From contig OX123209.2 in assembly GCA_944739405.2 (NCBI GenBank), forward strand, positions 10,609,217 through 10,673,216: a stretch of DNA of 64,000 nt, written 5' to 3'. The translations under genes were made by a program, and so were the position numbers. Positions 40,724 through 52,270 of this stretch are shown here, piece by piece (positions within the stretch are counted from its first letter, which is position 1; every line of letters begins with the position of its first letter). The notes below the pieces were generated by a model, which made no database searches, was not told where the DNA came from, and was given only the letters and a program-made list of their open reading frames with translations. This DNA comes from Euclidia mi. Taxonomy: Eukaryota; Arthropoda; Insecta; Lepidoptera; Erebidae.

Positions 40724-41287
40724 CCTTTATGTGAGAACGCTGTGATCCACAAATGGTTGGTTCTAACCATTCTAACGGGCATGGAGCTCTTATCACTAGA
40801 GAAAAGGCTCTTGCCCAGTACTCGAAAAGGCTAAATATACAAAGTTGATTATACTTTAGACAGTATTTTCTCACGATTCTGCTACGTAGCTAACTGTAAT
40901 TGTCGTTGAATACGCAAAATTAAAAAGTGTACCGATAGCTATCTCGAATTTCGCTAGACATCGTTTATAGAATTCTTTGAATTTTATACCATTGGTTTAA
41001 CAAATACTTTTTATATAAAATACTTAAGTTTAGTGAATAAACAAGCTTAGTAATTATTTAAATATTAACTTTTACCTATGTTGTCTTGTCCAGCAGTGGA
41101 CTGCCAATAGTGCATAAACCTACACTTTGCTGGGTCCCTTAGAATTAAGGGGCTCGGCCCAGATAACCTGTGAGTGCAATAGGTAGGCCTAAAGTTGATA
41201 TTATATTATCTCGAATCATTTTAATAATTGTGGATTATTTATTTTATTTCTAATCTGTGTCGGTTTTCATTAAATGATGTAGTAAAT
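40724..41287. other. Unassigned AT-rich DNA
   Basis: No coding signal. A small GC-richer patch near 41085-41170 contains the CCAGCAGTGGAC word of RTE tails. Confidence 0.4.
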
Positions 41288-41752
41288 TTAAAATATTATA
41301 TCAATCTCATCATCATCATCATCATCATCAGCCTGTCGTAGTCCACTGTTGGATATATGCCTCTCCAATGGCACGCCACTGAGCCCGATTTTCGGCTGTT
41401 CGTGTCCAGCCGCTACCACTTTGCGCATATCGTCACTCCACCTAGCCGGAGGGCGTCCTACACTACGTTTGACAAGACGCGGTCTGCACTCTAGAACACG
41501 ACTACTCCATCGGTTATCGGTTCTGCGACAGATGTGACCAGTCCACTGCCACTTCAACGTGCTAATTCTCTGAGCTATGTCGATTACCTTGGTTCTCTGT
41601 CGGATCACTTCATTACTTCGATCCTTCAGAGAAACTCCGAGCATAGCTCGCTGAGCGACCTTGGTGGACTAGTCGCACCGTCTGTGTCCAAGTCTCAACA
41701 CCGTAAGCCATAACGGGTAGGACGCACTCGTTGATGACTTTTGTCATAAGGC
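41288..41752 (-). pseudogene. RTE-clade LINE, ORF C-terminal region with a frameshift
   Basis: Reading on the minus strand from 41752: LMTKVINECVLPVMAYGVET then WTQTVRLVH, a frame break near 41660, then MLGVSLKDRSNEVIRQRTKV, ISTLKWQWTGHICRRTDNRW, RSVGRPPARWSDDMRKV. This is the post-reverse-transcriptase region of RTE LINEs (YG.ETW, AQRAME-like, LKW.W.GH..RR, GRPP.RW.DD). Usual residues between the first two blocks are missing, marking a deletion plus frameshift. The 3' end runs into a GAT/ATC trinucleotide run (41307-41331), the typical RTE tail. Confidence 0.85.
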
Positions 41753-42121
41753 TATATCAATCTATTATAGCACAAAAAAATCAAAATATTGTTCAGCAAA
41801 AATGTTTAGTTTTATTATAGAAGGTACGTTTATCCAGTCTATGTAGGTATGTACTTTTAACCACTTTATCCTCAAGACAATCTCATCTGCGCCTATTGAC
41901 CTAGCACACAGAAAACACCTTTTCAATTAAAAAAGTGGAGTCAATCATTTTAGTTCTTTGTCTTCTGACACAAGCATCTTAGAGGCTAGGTACTTCGGAA
42001 ATCTCAGAATCATTCAGTAGTCATCGCTTAAACGTTAGCTATAAAGTTGAAAATCGCGTGATTTCTGTCATTACGTGCGAGCCTGAAAATGTCTGAAATA
42101 CTATTTCGTTAACTCAAGTAA
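41753..42121. other. Unassigned AT-rich DNA
   Basis: No recognised feature. Confidence 0.4.
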
Positions 42122-42358
42122 AGGCCTTGCCACACGGCACAATTTTACCACTGATCAAATTTTCAATCGAATTGGTTTTGCCCGTCTACACGACGCAATC
42201 TAATCACTGACTTTCATTTCGCCCACCCAATTGGTTAAAATCTAGTGGTACCGCCCACCCGATCAACTTGAGTTGGACGACTGGCGTCTATACGTCACGA
42301 TTTCATCAAGTGATTTAGTCAAGTTGGACGTAAAATTGTGCCGTGTGGCAAGGCCTTA
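42122..42358 (+). mobile_element. MITE family Q
   Basis: AAGGCCTTGCCACACGGC at the left and its complement GCCGTGTGGCAAGGCCTT at the right frame about 235 bp. Inverted repeats extend through ACAATTTTAC. Three bases TAA flank both ends. Confidence 0.8.
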
Positions 42359-43019
42359 AGACTCGTCAGCGCGTCATAATATTTTCCGTGAGTAGTAATT
42401 TAAAGCCAAATAGTAAAGTATTATTTAAAATATCCAGAATAGATAATATTTAGAGACGGCATGTTTTCAAATTAAAATTTTTATCGAGCGAGAATCTTCC
42501 AAACTGCTTGTAGTTTTACTGGCTATGGCTACAGACCTATACTATACGGTACTAAAGTTTCACTTTGCTTGTGTATCTCACTGCTTCAAAATCGGTAAGC
42601 AAATATCGCATACATTTTCGAGACAACGTTTATGGCAAATAAAAGTATAAATTTTATTATACCTACATGTTTTTCGCCTTCATACAATCGGCTTTGGGCA
42701 CTGAAAATAAGTAGTTCGAATGTCAACTAATTCGAAATATAGGTACAATTTCAATAGATAAACCACAATGTATGTCACTTTCCCTTTGGGTAACAAATAA
42801 AAAATGTGGTTAAATACATTTCAAGTCAGGCAATCTTATTTGTATAATTTATACAATACAATAAATAATAAAATCTCTCATATCCCTCATTTGCTCGCTG
42901 GCTGAAAATAATCGAAGCAAAAAATGTGCTTCTTTATATACAAAATGGGTTCTCTTTTTAAATTAAGTACATAGTACAAAACTTTTACAAAAAATATGCT
43001 TCGCAATTGAAACAATTGA
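42359..43019. other. Unassigned AT-rich DNA
   Basis: No coding signal or recognised repeat. Confidence 0.4.
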
Positions 43020-43200
43020 ATGTTTATGTTTGTCTTGGTCTGGGTGTTTTTATGTATAACATGTATGTATTAACAAAAAAAGAGTATGTAATTATGTAGG
43101 TATGTTTATCCATTATCAAATACCCAAAGTACAAGCTCTGCTAAGTTTGGGACTAGACGGTGTTGTGTGTATGTGAAAGAATATTTATTTAATTATTTAA
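43020..43200 (+). repeat. SINE family D tail
   Basis: TTGTCTTGGTCTGGGTG, TATGTTTATCCATTATC and GACGGTGTTGTGTGTATG; the tRNA-like head is missing. A further short copy is at 45190-45280. Confidence 0.55.
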
Positions 43201-44777
43201 TTTAAACCTAAATCCTCGTTTCTTCGGTAATGGGGTTCTTTCTTCAAATCTTTCGTCAGTTGCATTCACATTATATTTCTTAATGTCTTACAACACATCA
43301 AGCGCATGCAGACCGGGGTCAACGCGAGAGTGGTGCAGGACGCATTAAGAATCTTACGTCACAGCTCCTCTTACCCTCCCAGGAGGGGTGAGCAGAGGCA
43401 TACGTACCGTTTATACATTTATCCATCCATGATGATGACTTATGGATAAGTTGAGACCAGAGAAACATGGCTACTACAATTGATATTGATATAGATGACC
43501 TGGTTCCATCAAATCAGAGGAGATCCGAGTAAAAGGTAAGAAGAGGGAATAAAAAACAAATAATGGTATTTCCGACCATTTATAAATAAAAAATCCCTCA
43601 GATTTGGTGGCAACCAGACTTTACACTTAATAGGCAGTCTCAGTGGCGGATTCAGGAGACACTATGGAACTTAAGGCTACAATAAATAATCTTTACTAAA
43701 GAACCATCCAGGTTGATTAAGAGGTTGAAGCTTCCGAGCCTATCACCAACAAAACCCAAGTTTATTTCATTATCTACATGTTTTTATGGTTCATAAGTCC
43801 CTTCAGCTGACATAACTTGCCCAGATTCCCTTATATCCACAATTAATACCACAATCGTATCCCAGATCCGCCACAAGACAACTTACAAAATATTATTATT
43901 ACATACACCAATTAAATTTTATTACACAAAACATTACAGGTATAACAATACAATTTGCAGATTCAGCAAGCAAGCAACCATCCCGTGTCACATTTCGTTT
44001 ATCGTGTAAAGCACTTGTTATAAGTAATTATTATTGTAGACTTGGTTCTAATCATAAATAAGTAATCTTTATTATGAAGAGATTTTATGAACTTAAAAAT
44101 GAGTGAAACCTTTTGTAAATAGCTGCGGTAATTTGAAATGCTATACTTTCAAATATACTTAGAATGTGGGTATTGAAATATGTTAAAAATGTTTATTGTT
44201 TTTACCCCACTACGGCGAAGCCGCAAGCAAAGGCAAGTTTTCACTATAGCTAATGATTATTTTAATATTATTCTGTACAACAATCTATTTTTTACTGGAT
44301 AAAGTGCATTATCTTTTAGAAAAATTATCGAAGCACAATTTTTGTTTCATTCAACTCATTTTTTGTACATTGTCGATGAAAATTAATAAATTGCTGCCAA
44401 ATAAAAAAGATTCACTTGTTCTTCATTCAAGATAGCCGCCCACTTTATTTTGCAGTAGGTACTTACAAATTGTGCAACTATTTTTGCAGAATTCTTTATG
44501 CAATTTATGTTACACAAGTGCAAATACATATGAATTACCTAAGCCAATATTGCAGCAGAATTTAACACTTTAAATCTGGTAATAGATAACTTATATTCTT
44601 TGTCAATAGTGTACAAGCATAAGCGTGATGATGATGATGATATATGATAATAAATTTTAACATCCCGACATTACAAAACAAATATTATCTACACCAATAA
44701 ATAATTACTCTAGCATCAATGAAAATATAATCTATCGTATAACATGTCCAACCGTTACATTTCCCAGAACGAACTAT
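43201..44777. other. Unassigned AT-rich DNA
   Basis: A small GC-rich island at 43300-43400 (GCGCATGCAGACCGGGGTC, GCGAGAGTGGTGCAGG) ends in a degenerate CTCCCAGGAGGGGTGAGCAG SINE-like tail. Otherwise AT-rich, with GATGAT runs near 44628. Confidence 0.4.
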
Positions 44778-45026
44778 CTAAAGGCATTGCCACACGGCAC
44801 AATTTTACGTCCAACTTGACTAAATCACTTGATGAAATCGTGACGTGTAGACGACGCCAGTCGTCCAACTCAAGTTCATCGGGAGGGCGCGGTACCACCA
44901 GATTTTAACCAATCGGGTGGAAGGAATGAAAATCAGTGATTTGATTGTGTCGTGTAGACGGGCAAAGCCAATTCGATTGAAAATTTGATCAGTGGTAAAA
45001 TTGTGCCGTGTGGCAAGGCCTTTAGA
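44778..45026 (-). mobile_element. MITE family Q, inverted relative to 42122
   Basis: AAAGGCATTGCCACACGGC to GTGTGGCAAGGCCTTT. Its interior is the reverse complement of the 42122-42358 copy, for example CCAACTTGACTAAATCACTT. Confidence 0.8.
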
Positions 45027-45290
45027 GACACGGGATCGTCGCCATTTTATAGGTATAACAAAAATCAAATATCGTCATAATCATAATACTTTACAATTAT
45101 CTGACGCACATAAACTAAATATACAACTTATAATACGATTACATAAATAAGACGAAGTAATTTGCATTCTTTTAAACCCACGTATTACTGATAAGAAAAA
45201 TGTTTATCCATTGTCTAGTACCCCTCTGCGCTTAGTTTGGGACTAATAGTGTTGTGTGTATATGGTATAAAATACTTACATAAACATAAC

Positions 45291-46729
45291 TACTTGTTAA
45301 AACACTAGTAACATAATGTAACAGCTGTTCAATATTTATTGAAAATACCAGCGAATATTCTGTCACATCTGTTCAGTAGTTAGTACGCGGACCACGGGCT
45401 CCAAGGTAGTTTTGGATGCAACCGTAATAACGCTAGGACAAAAATGAAAGAATTGAAATATGATGAGAGTATATCCACGATAATGGCGCGTATAACAGTG
45501 CCGAAATATCCGATACTCGACACAAAGCAGATACCTACTTGGTACATATCAAGAAAGACTATTTAAAACTACAAAAAAATCGAAATTCTGTACAAAAGTC
45601 AGCTTTATTCCTTTTGACTATTGATTTATTGCAATAGTATTTCTTCATATTTTTAAGAGATTATCAAAATTGACTACATTGTTTACTAATTAACAGTGTA
45701 TCTGAAGTTTAAAGTGCTTTTTATTTTGATAATTATCAAGATATTTATCTATGGAAATTATCAAATCAAACTCAGTTTTTAACTGTTACAATAAAAGATT
45801 GTATCTATTTAAAAATAAAGTACAATGTCACAAGATTTTCTTTGCATGGTAGTCTAAAAGAATGCAAACAACCTAAAAAAGTTGCATCAAAATAGGTTTT
45901 ATATTCTCGGTAAAATTTCCACAGAGCCGTACATCAGTCAGTATTGAAAATCAATGAGCTTCAGTAAGTAGGTCACCAACTGAAACTGGCACGAAACATC
46001 TGCATTACGCCCCGCGCGGCGGATATTGCAAAATTACACCGAGAATACATTTATACACACACCTCAATACATTTAAACAATAAATACGCAGTAAAATATC
46101 AGGAATACAAATAAAAAAAAAATAATAAAAGTGGCAACACAAAAATAAAAAGACAAAGTAAAAATGCATATTCAAAAAAGGAACTAATTTCAAATTTAAA
46201 ATAGGAACACAAACTGCCAAAATAAGTAATTCAAATTAAGAACAAAGAGATGACGCATAATAAAAATAAAACACTGCAGCTAAATTAAAAATTAAAACAT
46301 TGACATGAAAAAGGTAGTGAACAAAGCAGTTTCTTCTCTCTTCATCTTCTTTCTTCAATAATGATGAATGTACACAGAGCTTACCCACCATTCGACAAGA
46401 CTGATGCGTCAAACGGCGCCAGTCGAGACGAAGGGTGGATGAGACAAGTGTTAGAATCTTCTCTTCTCTTCTTCGTTCGTCTTCCAACTGCTTAGCTTTA
46501 AACTTACCATGGCAACACCTTATAATTACTGACATCACACTGACATGTACTTATATCTTTCACAAAGACTACATATTTTAAGTGCAAAGGCAAAATTATT
46601 CTTCGATTTTTAGCCACTATACTAATCACCAGGTCTTCGAATAATTTGCTGTACAATATATCCGCCAAGTAAATTAAACAAATTTCTTTGATAATATATA
46701 TTTCACCGAATTTGTCTGAGCCAGATTCC
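45291..46729. other. Unassigned AT-rich DNA
   Basis: No supported gene. The TTTTGGATGCAACCGTAATA motif recurs at 45411. A 110-nt minus-strand open segment near 46390-46500 is bounded by a possible AG acceptor and GTAAGC donor but is too short to call. Confidence 0.35.
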
Positions 46730-47120
46730 TTTGTCACAACGCCGTGTCGGGTTATTCAATATAGAAATATATTTCCCGAAGGTTCCTAGTTGATATTTTG
46801 TAAACAATTATCACTAATTTGTCGCAGAAAATAGGCTTTTCTTTGTCACATTGCGTTATCACAAAAAGATTTTTTTCCGAAGGTTCCTAGTTCGTTTTCC
46901 AATTTTTTCAGACAACTATCACAGAATTTATCGAAGCATAAAGACAATTTCTTTGTCACAACGCAGCGCGTTATTTAAAAAAAAAGAATATTCCACGAAC
47001 GTTTCCTAGTTCCTTGTTCAAATTTTCACTGAATTTATCGAAGCAGAATTTTAAAAAAACGATTAATTTCTCATATATTCGTTGGATAAAACGCCACTGT
47101 ATTTATCGAAGCAGAAATGG
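46730..47120 (+). repeat. Diverged tandem repeat, period about 110 bp
   Basis: TTTGTCACA starts at 46730, 46842 and 46952; a GGTTCCTAGTT-like block at 46781, 46882 and 47001; and an ATTTATCGAAGCAGAA-like block near 46930, 47035 and 47100. There are three full units and a partial fourth. The units differ by many substitutions and indels, so the array is old. Confidence 0.75.
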
Positions 47121-47149
47121 TTGAAATTTATTTCTTGAATTTTCGGCTG

Positions 47150-47310
47150 GATAACGGTCCGCGGAGAGGTTCCGACCCGCGTAGGGTTACGGGCGCAATA
47201 CAACTAACAGGTTGCAAGTCGCGCGATCGACTCGGAGCACTTACGGCTCGGGTCATGACCTAGTTACGTCCCACCCCGGGATTGCAACCCCCTGCACGAA
47301 TAATATAGAA
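47150..47310. promoter_or_regulatory. GC-rich island next to the tandem repeat
   Basis: CpG-rich (AACGGTCCGCGGAGAGG, GTCGCGCGATCGACTCGGAG) within AT-rich DNA. On the minus strand an ATG followed by ACCCGAGCC and GTAAGT could be a first exon with donor. No supporting downstream exon was identified, so promoter status is a guess. Confidence 0.3.
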
Positions 47311-48002
47311 CGGGCCCGTATGTATGTACGTTAGCGTGCAATGTAATTGTACACCTGCAATTTGTAATATGTATTGGAAATAAAAAAGAATAGTGACAAT
47401 CGGATGTATAGATCAAGAGATTAGTGAAAGTTTAAATATTGTTCGCTACTATGTTTCTATAACAAAAGTATTTTATACAATTGAAATTATGGTATAAATG
47501 AATTGAAACATTAACTATCGATGAAGATCTAAAATTTGACAATAATGAATAGAAAAATGTATCAATTATATCAATTAGACCTATTTTGTATGAATAAAAG
47601 GGAATATTCACTCCCTAAATTAACTAAATAGATATCAGTTTTTAATAAAAAATGTCCAAACCAACGATGATACTCCCAACATGATACTCCATGTACTTAT
47701 ACAAATCGCAAAAGTTTAAAATCGATTAGCATAACCGATATAAAAAAATCTTTACTTTATTTTGACATCTACAACATGATAATTAAGTAACTATCATTCG
47801 AGCGATTCCCTAGTTTCAACCAGCTCGAGTTCCGATTTCTAGTCTAACTCTAACCGGAGTTCAAAAGTGGTATTCTGTCTACATTTTTAATATCGCTATC
47901 GTTTGGTTGCCATAGTGACAAATTATTCTTGTAATTATACCTATATTTGTTAAAAAGTAAACACTATTATAACGCATTTAGTTCAATTCCTTTCGTGTTT
48001 CA
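47311..48002. other. Unassigned AT-rich DNA
   Basis: No recognised feature. Confidence 0.4.
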
Positions 48003-48190
48003 GGTCCCGGCTTCGATTCCAGGATCAGACCAAAGTGTTAGTACGTTTTCTGATTTTTTATAGTAGCAGCACGGAGTCAGGCAATATGCCCGGTTATAGC
48101 AATAGGCTCGCCCCCTATTACGTGGGTCGTAAAATTCAAAACATGACAAAATGTGAGTGTAATATTACACCTCTGCCTACCACTTCGCAG
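48003..48190 (+). mobile_element. SINE family A, head partly lost
   Basis: GGCTTCGATTCCAGG (B box), TAGTAGCAGCACGGAGTC, CGCCCCCTATTACGTGGG and ACACCTCTGCCTACCACTTC. Confidence 0.7.
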
Positions 48191-48499
48191 TAGGTTTGTT
48201 TCCTCCTATCAAAAGTTAGTTATTTAATTCAATACACTACTTTCCTTGTACCAACATCTACACAAGTGAGTATAAACCCCTTGCGGCACAAAAGCGATAA
48301 TAAAACAAATTGGCACTACCGTGTACACATCGGGTACCGGCTACCATCGGCTACGTACGAAAATCAATAGCCATCGCTCACGACACGGGAGGCTATACGT
48401 CTGTATTCTGTGACTAAATAACTATCTGTATATTCATCGTGTATTGTCTGTCAGTGTTTTCCCGCAAAGTAAGCCATGATATAGAAGCTTCCTATCCAT

Positions 48500-48790
48500 C
48501 ATCAGCCTTTAACAGTCCACTGCTGGACTAGGCATCTCCTTTGAATGGAGGAAATGGCCTACTATACCATCCGTCACCACACGGATACAAGCTTTCCTAT
48601 ACTTAGTATTTATAAATAAAAATATAATTTTCACAATTACTACAACGCTTTTATTGGTGAAGGTAAACATCGTGAGGAAACCTGCATGTCTGAGAGTTCT
48701 CCATAATGTTCTCAAAAAACATGAGTCGTCTGCCAACCCGCACCTAGCCAGCGTGGTGGACTATGGCCTTACCCTTCTCATAGTGATGAG
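48500..48790 (+). repeat. LINE/SINE C tail pieces in both orientations
   Basis: 48505-48580 contains the reversed CCACTGCTGGACTAGGC end, and 48655-48790 the forward GTGAGGAAACCTGCATGTC to CCTTACCCTTCTCATAG tail, separated by AT-rich DNA. Confidence 0.6.
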
Positions 48791-48939
48791 ACACTGTCAG
48801 TCGATGCACTAAATTACCTACTGACTGACTTTTTTTATTCTTTACCGGGCTAAAGACTGTTTGAATTACATAATAGTAATGCAATAACATTGCATGACAA
48901 AATAAATTAACAGTAATTATTAAAATTTAATAGCGGCTA

Positions 48940-49215
48940 TAGCTCTGTGGTGTACGTAACGGACTGCAGAGACGATGGTCTCGGGTTCGATCCCCAGGTA
49001 CCCCGGGCACACACCTCTGACTTTTCGAAGTTATGTGTGTATTAAAAATGTTAATTATCGCTAGCTTAATAATGTGCCCGGTAGATGGCAATAGGCTCGC
49101 CTCCTATTACATTGGGACCTAAACACAACTGGCGAAACGTGAGTGTGTAAAACACAACTGGCGAAACGTGAGTGTGTAATACACCTCTGCCTACCCCTTC
49201 GGGGATAAAAGGCTT
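48940..49215 (+). mobile_element. SINE family B with 29-bp internal duplication
   Basis: GGCTATAGCTCTGTGGTGTA (A box) and GGGTTCGATCCCCAGG (B box), then the usual tail. The segment beginning ACACAACTGGCGAAACG is present twice in tandem (from 49123 and 49152). Confidence 0.8.
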
Positions 49216-50057
49216 GAAGTTATGTTAATGATAACAACAGTTTCTCCGCAGTAACTAACACCGCCTTTCATTTTTCTTTTCCTATCACTGTTTCCGTCTA
49301 CAACTTCTAATCTATTTCTATGGAAAATTCATCAATTTCGAATCATCGGTTTTGGCGTTAAGGGACCACAAATAGGTAGGTCCATATTAGTATGGGGTAC
49401 GTTTCGACGTACAATGCTATTGTGACTTGTGACGCAAATAACGAGATGCCTATGGGGCAGCAATGGATCGCGAAAACTATGATGATGCACCAAAAATCAA
49501 CGCAGTTTGAGATAATGAAACTAAACAAATGAAATAGTAGTAAGTCATTAATTCCCTCTTGTCACAAAGGGTGATTTATATGATGCCTATACAACGTGTC
49601 ATCATGAACTGAAGAAACTTATTTATTAAGTCACGAATTTCGTTAACAAGTTAAGATCCTGTTTTAAAAGTACACATTAAAAATACACTTGCAGATACTT
49701 TCGGTGATGTAAAAACTCCCTATTTGAAAACAAAGTACAAATCATGAAGAAAAGATAAAGTTTCGGTAATGCCAAGTCGTTTGCAGAATTCGTCACATCG
49801 ACAAACAGATAAAAACGAGCTATAATAAAATGTTCACGATATTCCAGTAGCATGCCAATCCAGTAATCAGCCATTGTATAACAACTGGTAGCATTTGAAA
49901 CTCTCAATGGCAAGTATTGAATTCAATTAGAAACTAATCTAGATGCTCAGTAGTTTGTCTATCTGGTCAATTTTGAATCTAACGCGGTCATTCCATTAGC
50001 ACAACTAGAATAGTGTAGACGGCCAATCCAAAGCCGTTCACTGGAATGTATAGTAAA
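49216..50057. other. Unassigned AT-rich DNA
   Basis: No coding signal beyond chance open frames. Confidence 0.4.
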
Positions 50058-50105
50058 AAGTATAGATGTATCAACCAGCACTGGCTGGTTGATACATCTA
50101 TACTT
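50058..50105. repeat. Perfect palindrome, 22-bp arms, 4-nt loop
   Basis: AAGTATAGATGTATCAACC followed after ACTG by its exact complement. It abuts the left end of repeat G. Confidence 0.95.
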
Positions 50106-51220
50106 ATTAGGGTTCCGTTCCTAAAAGGTAAAAAACGGGACCCTATTACTAAGCCTCCGCTGTCTGTCTGTCTGTCCGTTTGTCTGTCTGTCACCAGGCT
50201 GTATCTCATAAACCGTGATAGCTAGAAAGCTGAAATTTTCACAATATATGTATTTCGGTTGCCGCTATAACAACGAATACTAAAAATAAAAAATAGAAAA
50301 TATTAAGGGAGGTCCCATACAAAAACGTGTTTTTTTTTTCGTATTTTTTGCTCAAAATTACCAACTGTAACAGGTAGACGCTTAAAATTTTCACAGAATA
50401 TTACCTTTCAAAATAAATAATTAAATAAAAAAAAGTAAATAATAAAGGGGGGCTCCCATACAACAAACGTAATTTTTAAGCAGTTTGTTACTCGATCTTA
50501 ACCCTAGAAAGATAATCTGCGTAAAATTTACGCATGGAGTTTCGAATTATTGCTCTGTCTTTCTAAATAGTGCGAATTCGTCGTTGTGCGCTGAGGACAT
50601 CTCATTCCTCGCTAGGAGCTTCCGTAAGGCGTAAGTTTCATTGAGGTAAATGCCACCGATTGCGAAAAATAACGACCGTGTGAGTCAAATTGACGCATGG
50701 TTATCTTTTGCGTCACTTTTAAGATGTTGACTTATATGATAATTGTAATGATTTTTATAATATTCTTGTAACTGTAGATTCCTAATAAATATTATGATAC
50801 TCTAATTATTCATGTGTAATACAAAAAGTCGGATTATTATGGGTAAAATTTATGATGCAGGAATGAATGTTCACAAGTTTTGTTATTTTAGGGAAGAAGT
50901 CTACAGATTTTGAAATTATTTTATAAATAAATAAATGTAAATGAATAATTTGTAGTTTTTCTTATTTGTACATATGGGTGAATATAAAATAATGTTAAGT
51001 TTATTGTAATTAGGAACCAAATCTGGACAATCAGCTAAATACAACACATGCGTAAATTTTACGCATGATTATCTTTTACGTACATCACAATAAGATTATC
51101 TTTCTACGGTTAATAAACAGGTAGAAACTTCAAGTATACATACAACGAACGTGATTTTCTTTTATAGATGATGGTACGGAACCCTTCGTGCGCGAGTCCG
51201 ACTCGCACTTACCCAATTTT
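50105..51220 (+). repeat. Repeat G copy split by a piggyBac-type element
   Basis: Starts AGGGTTCCGTTCCTAAAAGG, holds a CTGT microsatellite and CACCAGGCTGTATCTC, resumes after 51113, and ends GGAACCCTTCGTGCGCGAG, CCGACTCGCACTTACCC. A widespread lepidopteran dispersed repeat of unknown class. Confidence 0.65.
50502..51109. mobile_element. Miniature piggyBac-type element
   Basis: The left terminus is CCCTAGAAAGATA and the right, reversed, CCGTAGAAAGATA (one mismatch). Both are flanked by TTAA (50498-50501, 51110-51113), the obligate piggyBac target. Subterminal inverted copies of a TGCGTAAAATTTACGCATG-like box lie at about 50518 and 51048, matching the plan of the piggyBac family, which has a 13-bp terminal and a 19-bp internal repeat. 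At 608 bp it has no transposase. It would depend on an autonomous piggyBac elsewhere. Confidence 0.9.
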
Positions 51221-51225
51221 TAATA

Positions 51226-51395
51226 ATAAAGCTGAAAAGTTGTTTGATGGAACGCGCTAAACTCAGGCACTACTGGTCCGATTTGAATAATTATTTTTGT
51301 GTTGAGTAGCTCATTTAGCGAGGAAGGATAATAATATATAACATCACGCTATGAGCCACGGGAGCGGAGCAGCAGCTATAAATAACGCGGGCTTA
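51226..51395 (-). repeat. Repeat C, reversed
   Basis: AATAATAAAGCTGAAAAG, AACGCGCTAAACTCAGGC and AACATCACGCTATGAGCC to AAATAACGCGGGC are the reverse of the family order. Confidence 0.6.
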
Positions 51396-51399
51396 TGTA

Positions 51400-51948
51400 G
51401 TACATTGTAAAGGTGTTAGATTGTCTTTAGGAGATCGACACCTGTTTGTATCGCAATAATGTCGATAAATTTTTATATTTTTGACTACGCTAGACCGCCA
51501 TTCCATGTCTAGCCGATTCGTTTGCTGGATTGGAATACTACTGCAAGATATGAAGCAAACACCTGGAATAAAGACGTATGTTCAGGTGATAAAGTTCCGT
51601 CACGCTGTGACGCGCTTTAGTAAATTCGTATGCTGAGCTTTCTAAAGGTGACCTGATCAATATGAAGGGCAATATCGTGTTACAGTCAAATTAGTGCCCT
51701 TTTTTAACTATTAATTAATTATTTTCGATGTTATAATGTATTATTTATTTTGAGTAAGACGACTTTACGAACTAATTATAATAAAGGGTGGAATGGCCCC
51801 TGCAGTTATTTGAAATGTTGAAGTGAAATATGTATACTCTTGCCCTAGACAACTACCTGGACCAACAGCTTTACTCAGAGGTGGTGAAACAAGGTCATTC
51901 AGATGTCGTCCACTTAGCCTTTTAGAGGTGGCGAAACAACACCAACAA
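51400..51948. other. Unassigned intronic or intergenic DNA
   Basis: Lies downstream of the kinesin exon 2 donor in gene orientation. No exon encoding the next motor-domain residues (the P-loop) was recognised. Confidence 0.4.
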
Positions 51949-52255
51949 TAGGCTAGTTGACAAAAAAAAATTTATAAGTCCGTCCTTTAGATTATTCAAA
52001 AATAAGCGATACGTACTTTTTTATTTGTAAATTAAACCAAAAATGACCAAGATATGGCTCATTAAAGTTACGTATAACGTCACGCCGTGCTGCATTTTTT
52101 CGCACTAGCTGACGTCACACGTAACTTTAATGGGCTATATCTTTGTTGTTTTTTATTTAATCGAAAAAAAATATATACGTTTCCAATATTTTTTTATAAT
52201 CTAAAATATGGACTAAATAAAATGTAATTATTTTGACCCTGGAAACTACCCTATT
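51949..52255 (+). mobile_element. MITE family N, single copy next to kinesin exon 2
   Basis: AATAGGCTAGTTGACAAA to GGAAACTACCCTATT, about 307 bp, same family as the inverted pair at 24144-25266. Its right end is ten bases from the splice donor of the kinesin exon, inside intron 2. Confidence 0.8.
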
Positions 52256-52270
52256 CCAGCTACCACTTAC

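Noticed and set aside
46390..46510. Exon-like minus-strand segment with possible acceptor and GTAAGC donor, reading GRRTKKRREDSNTCLIHPSS
   Set aside because: Only about 36 codons, a stop directly upstream, weak acceptor and no partner exon. A chance open frame is likely.
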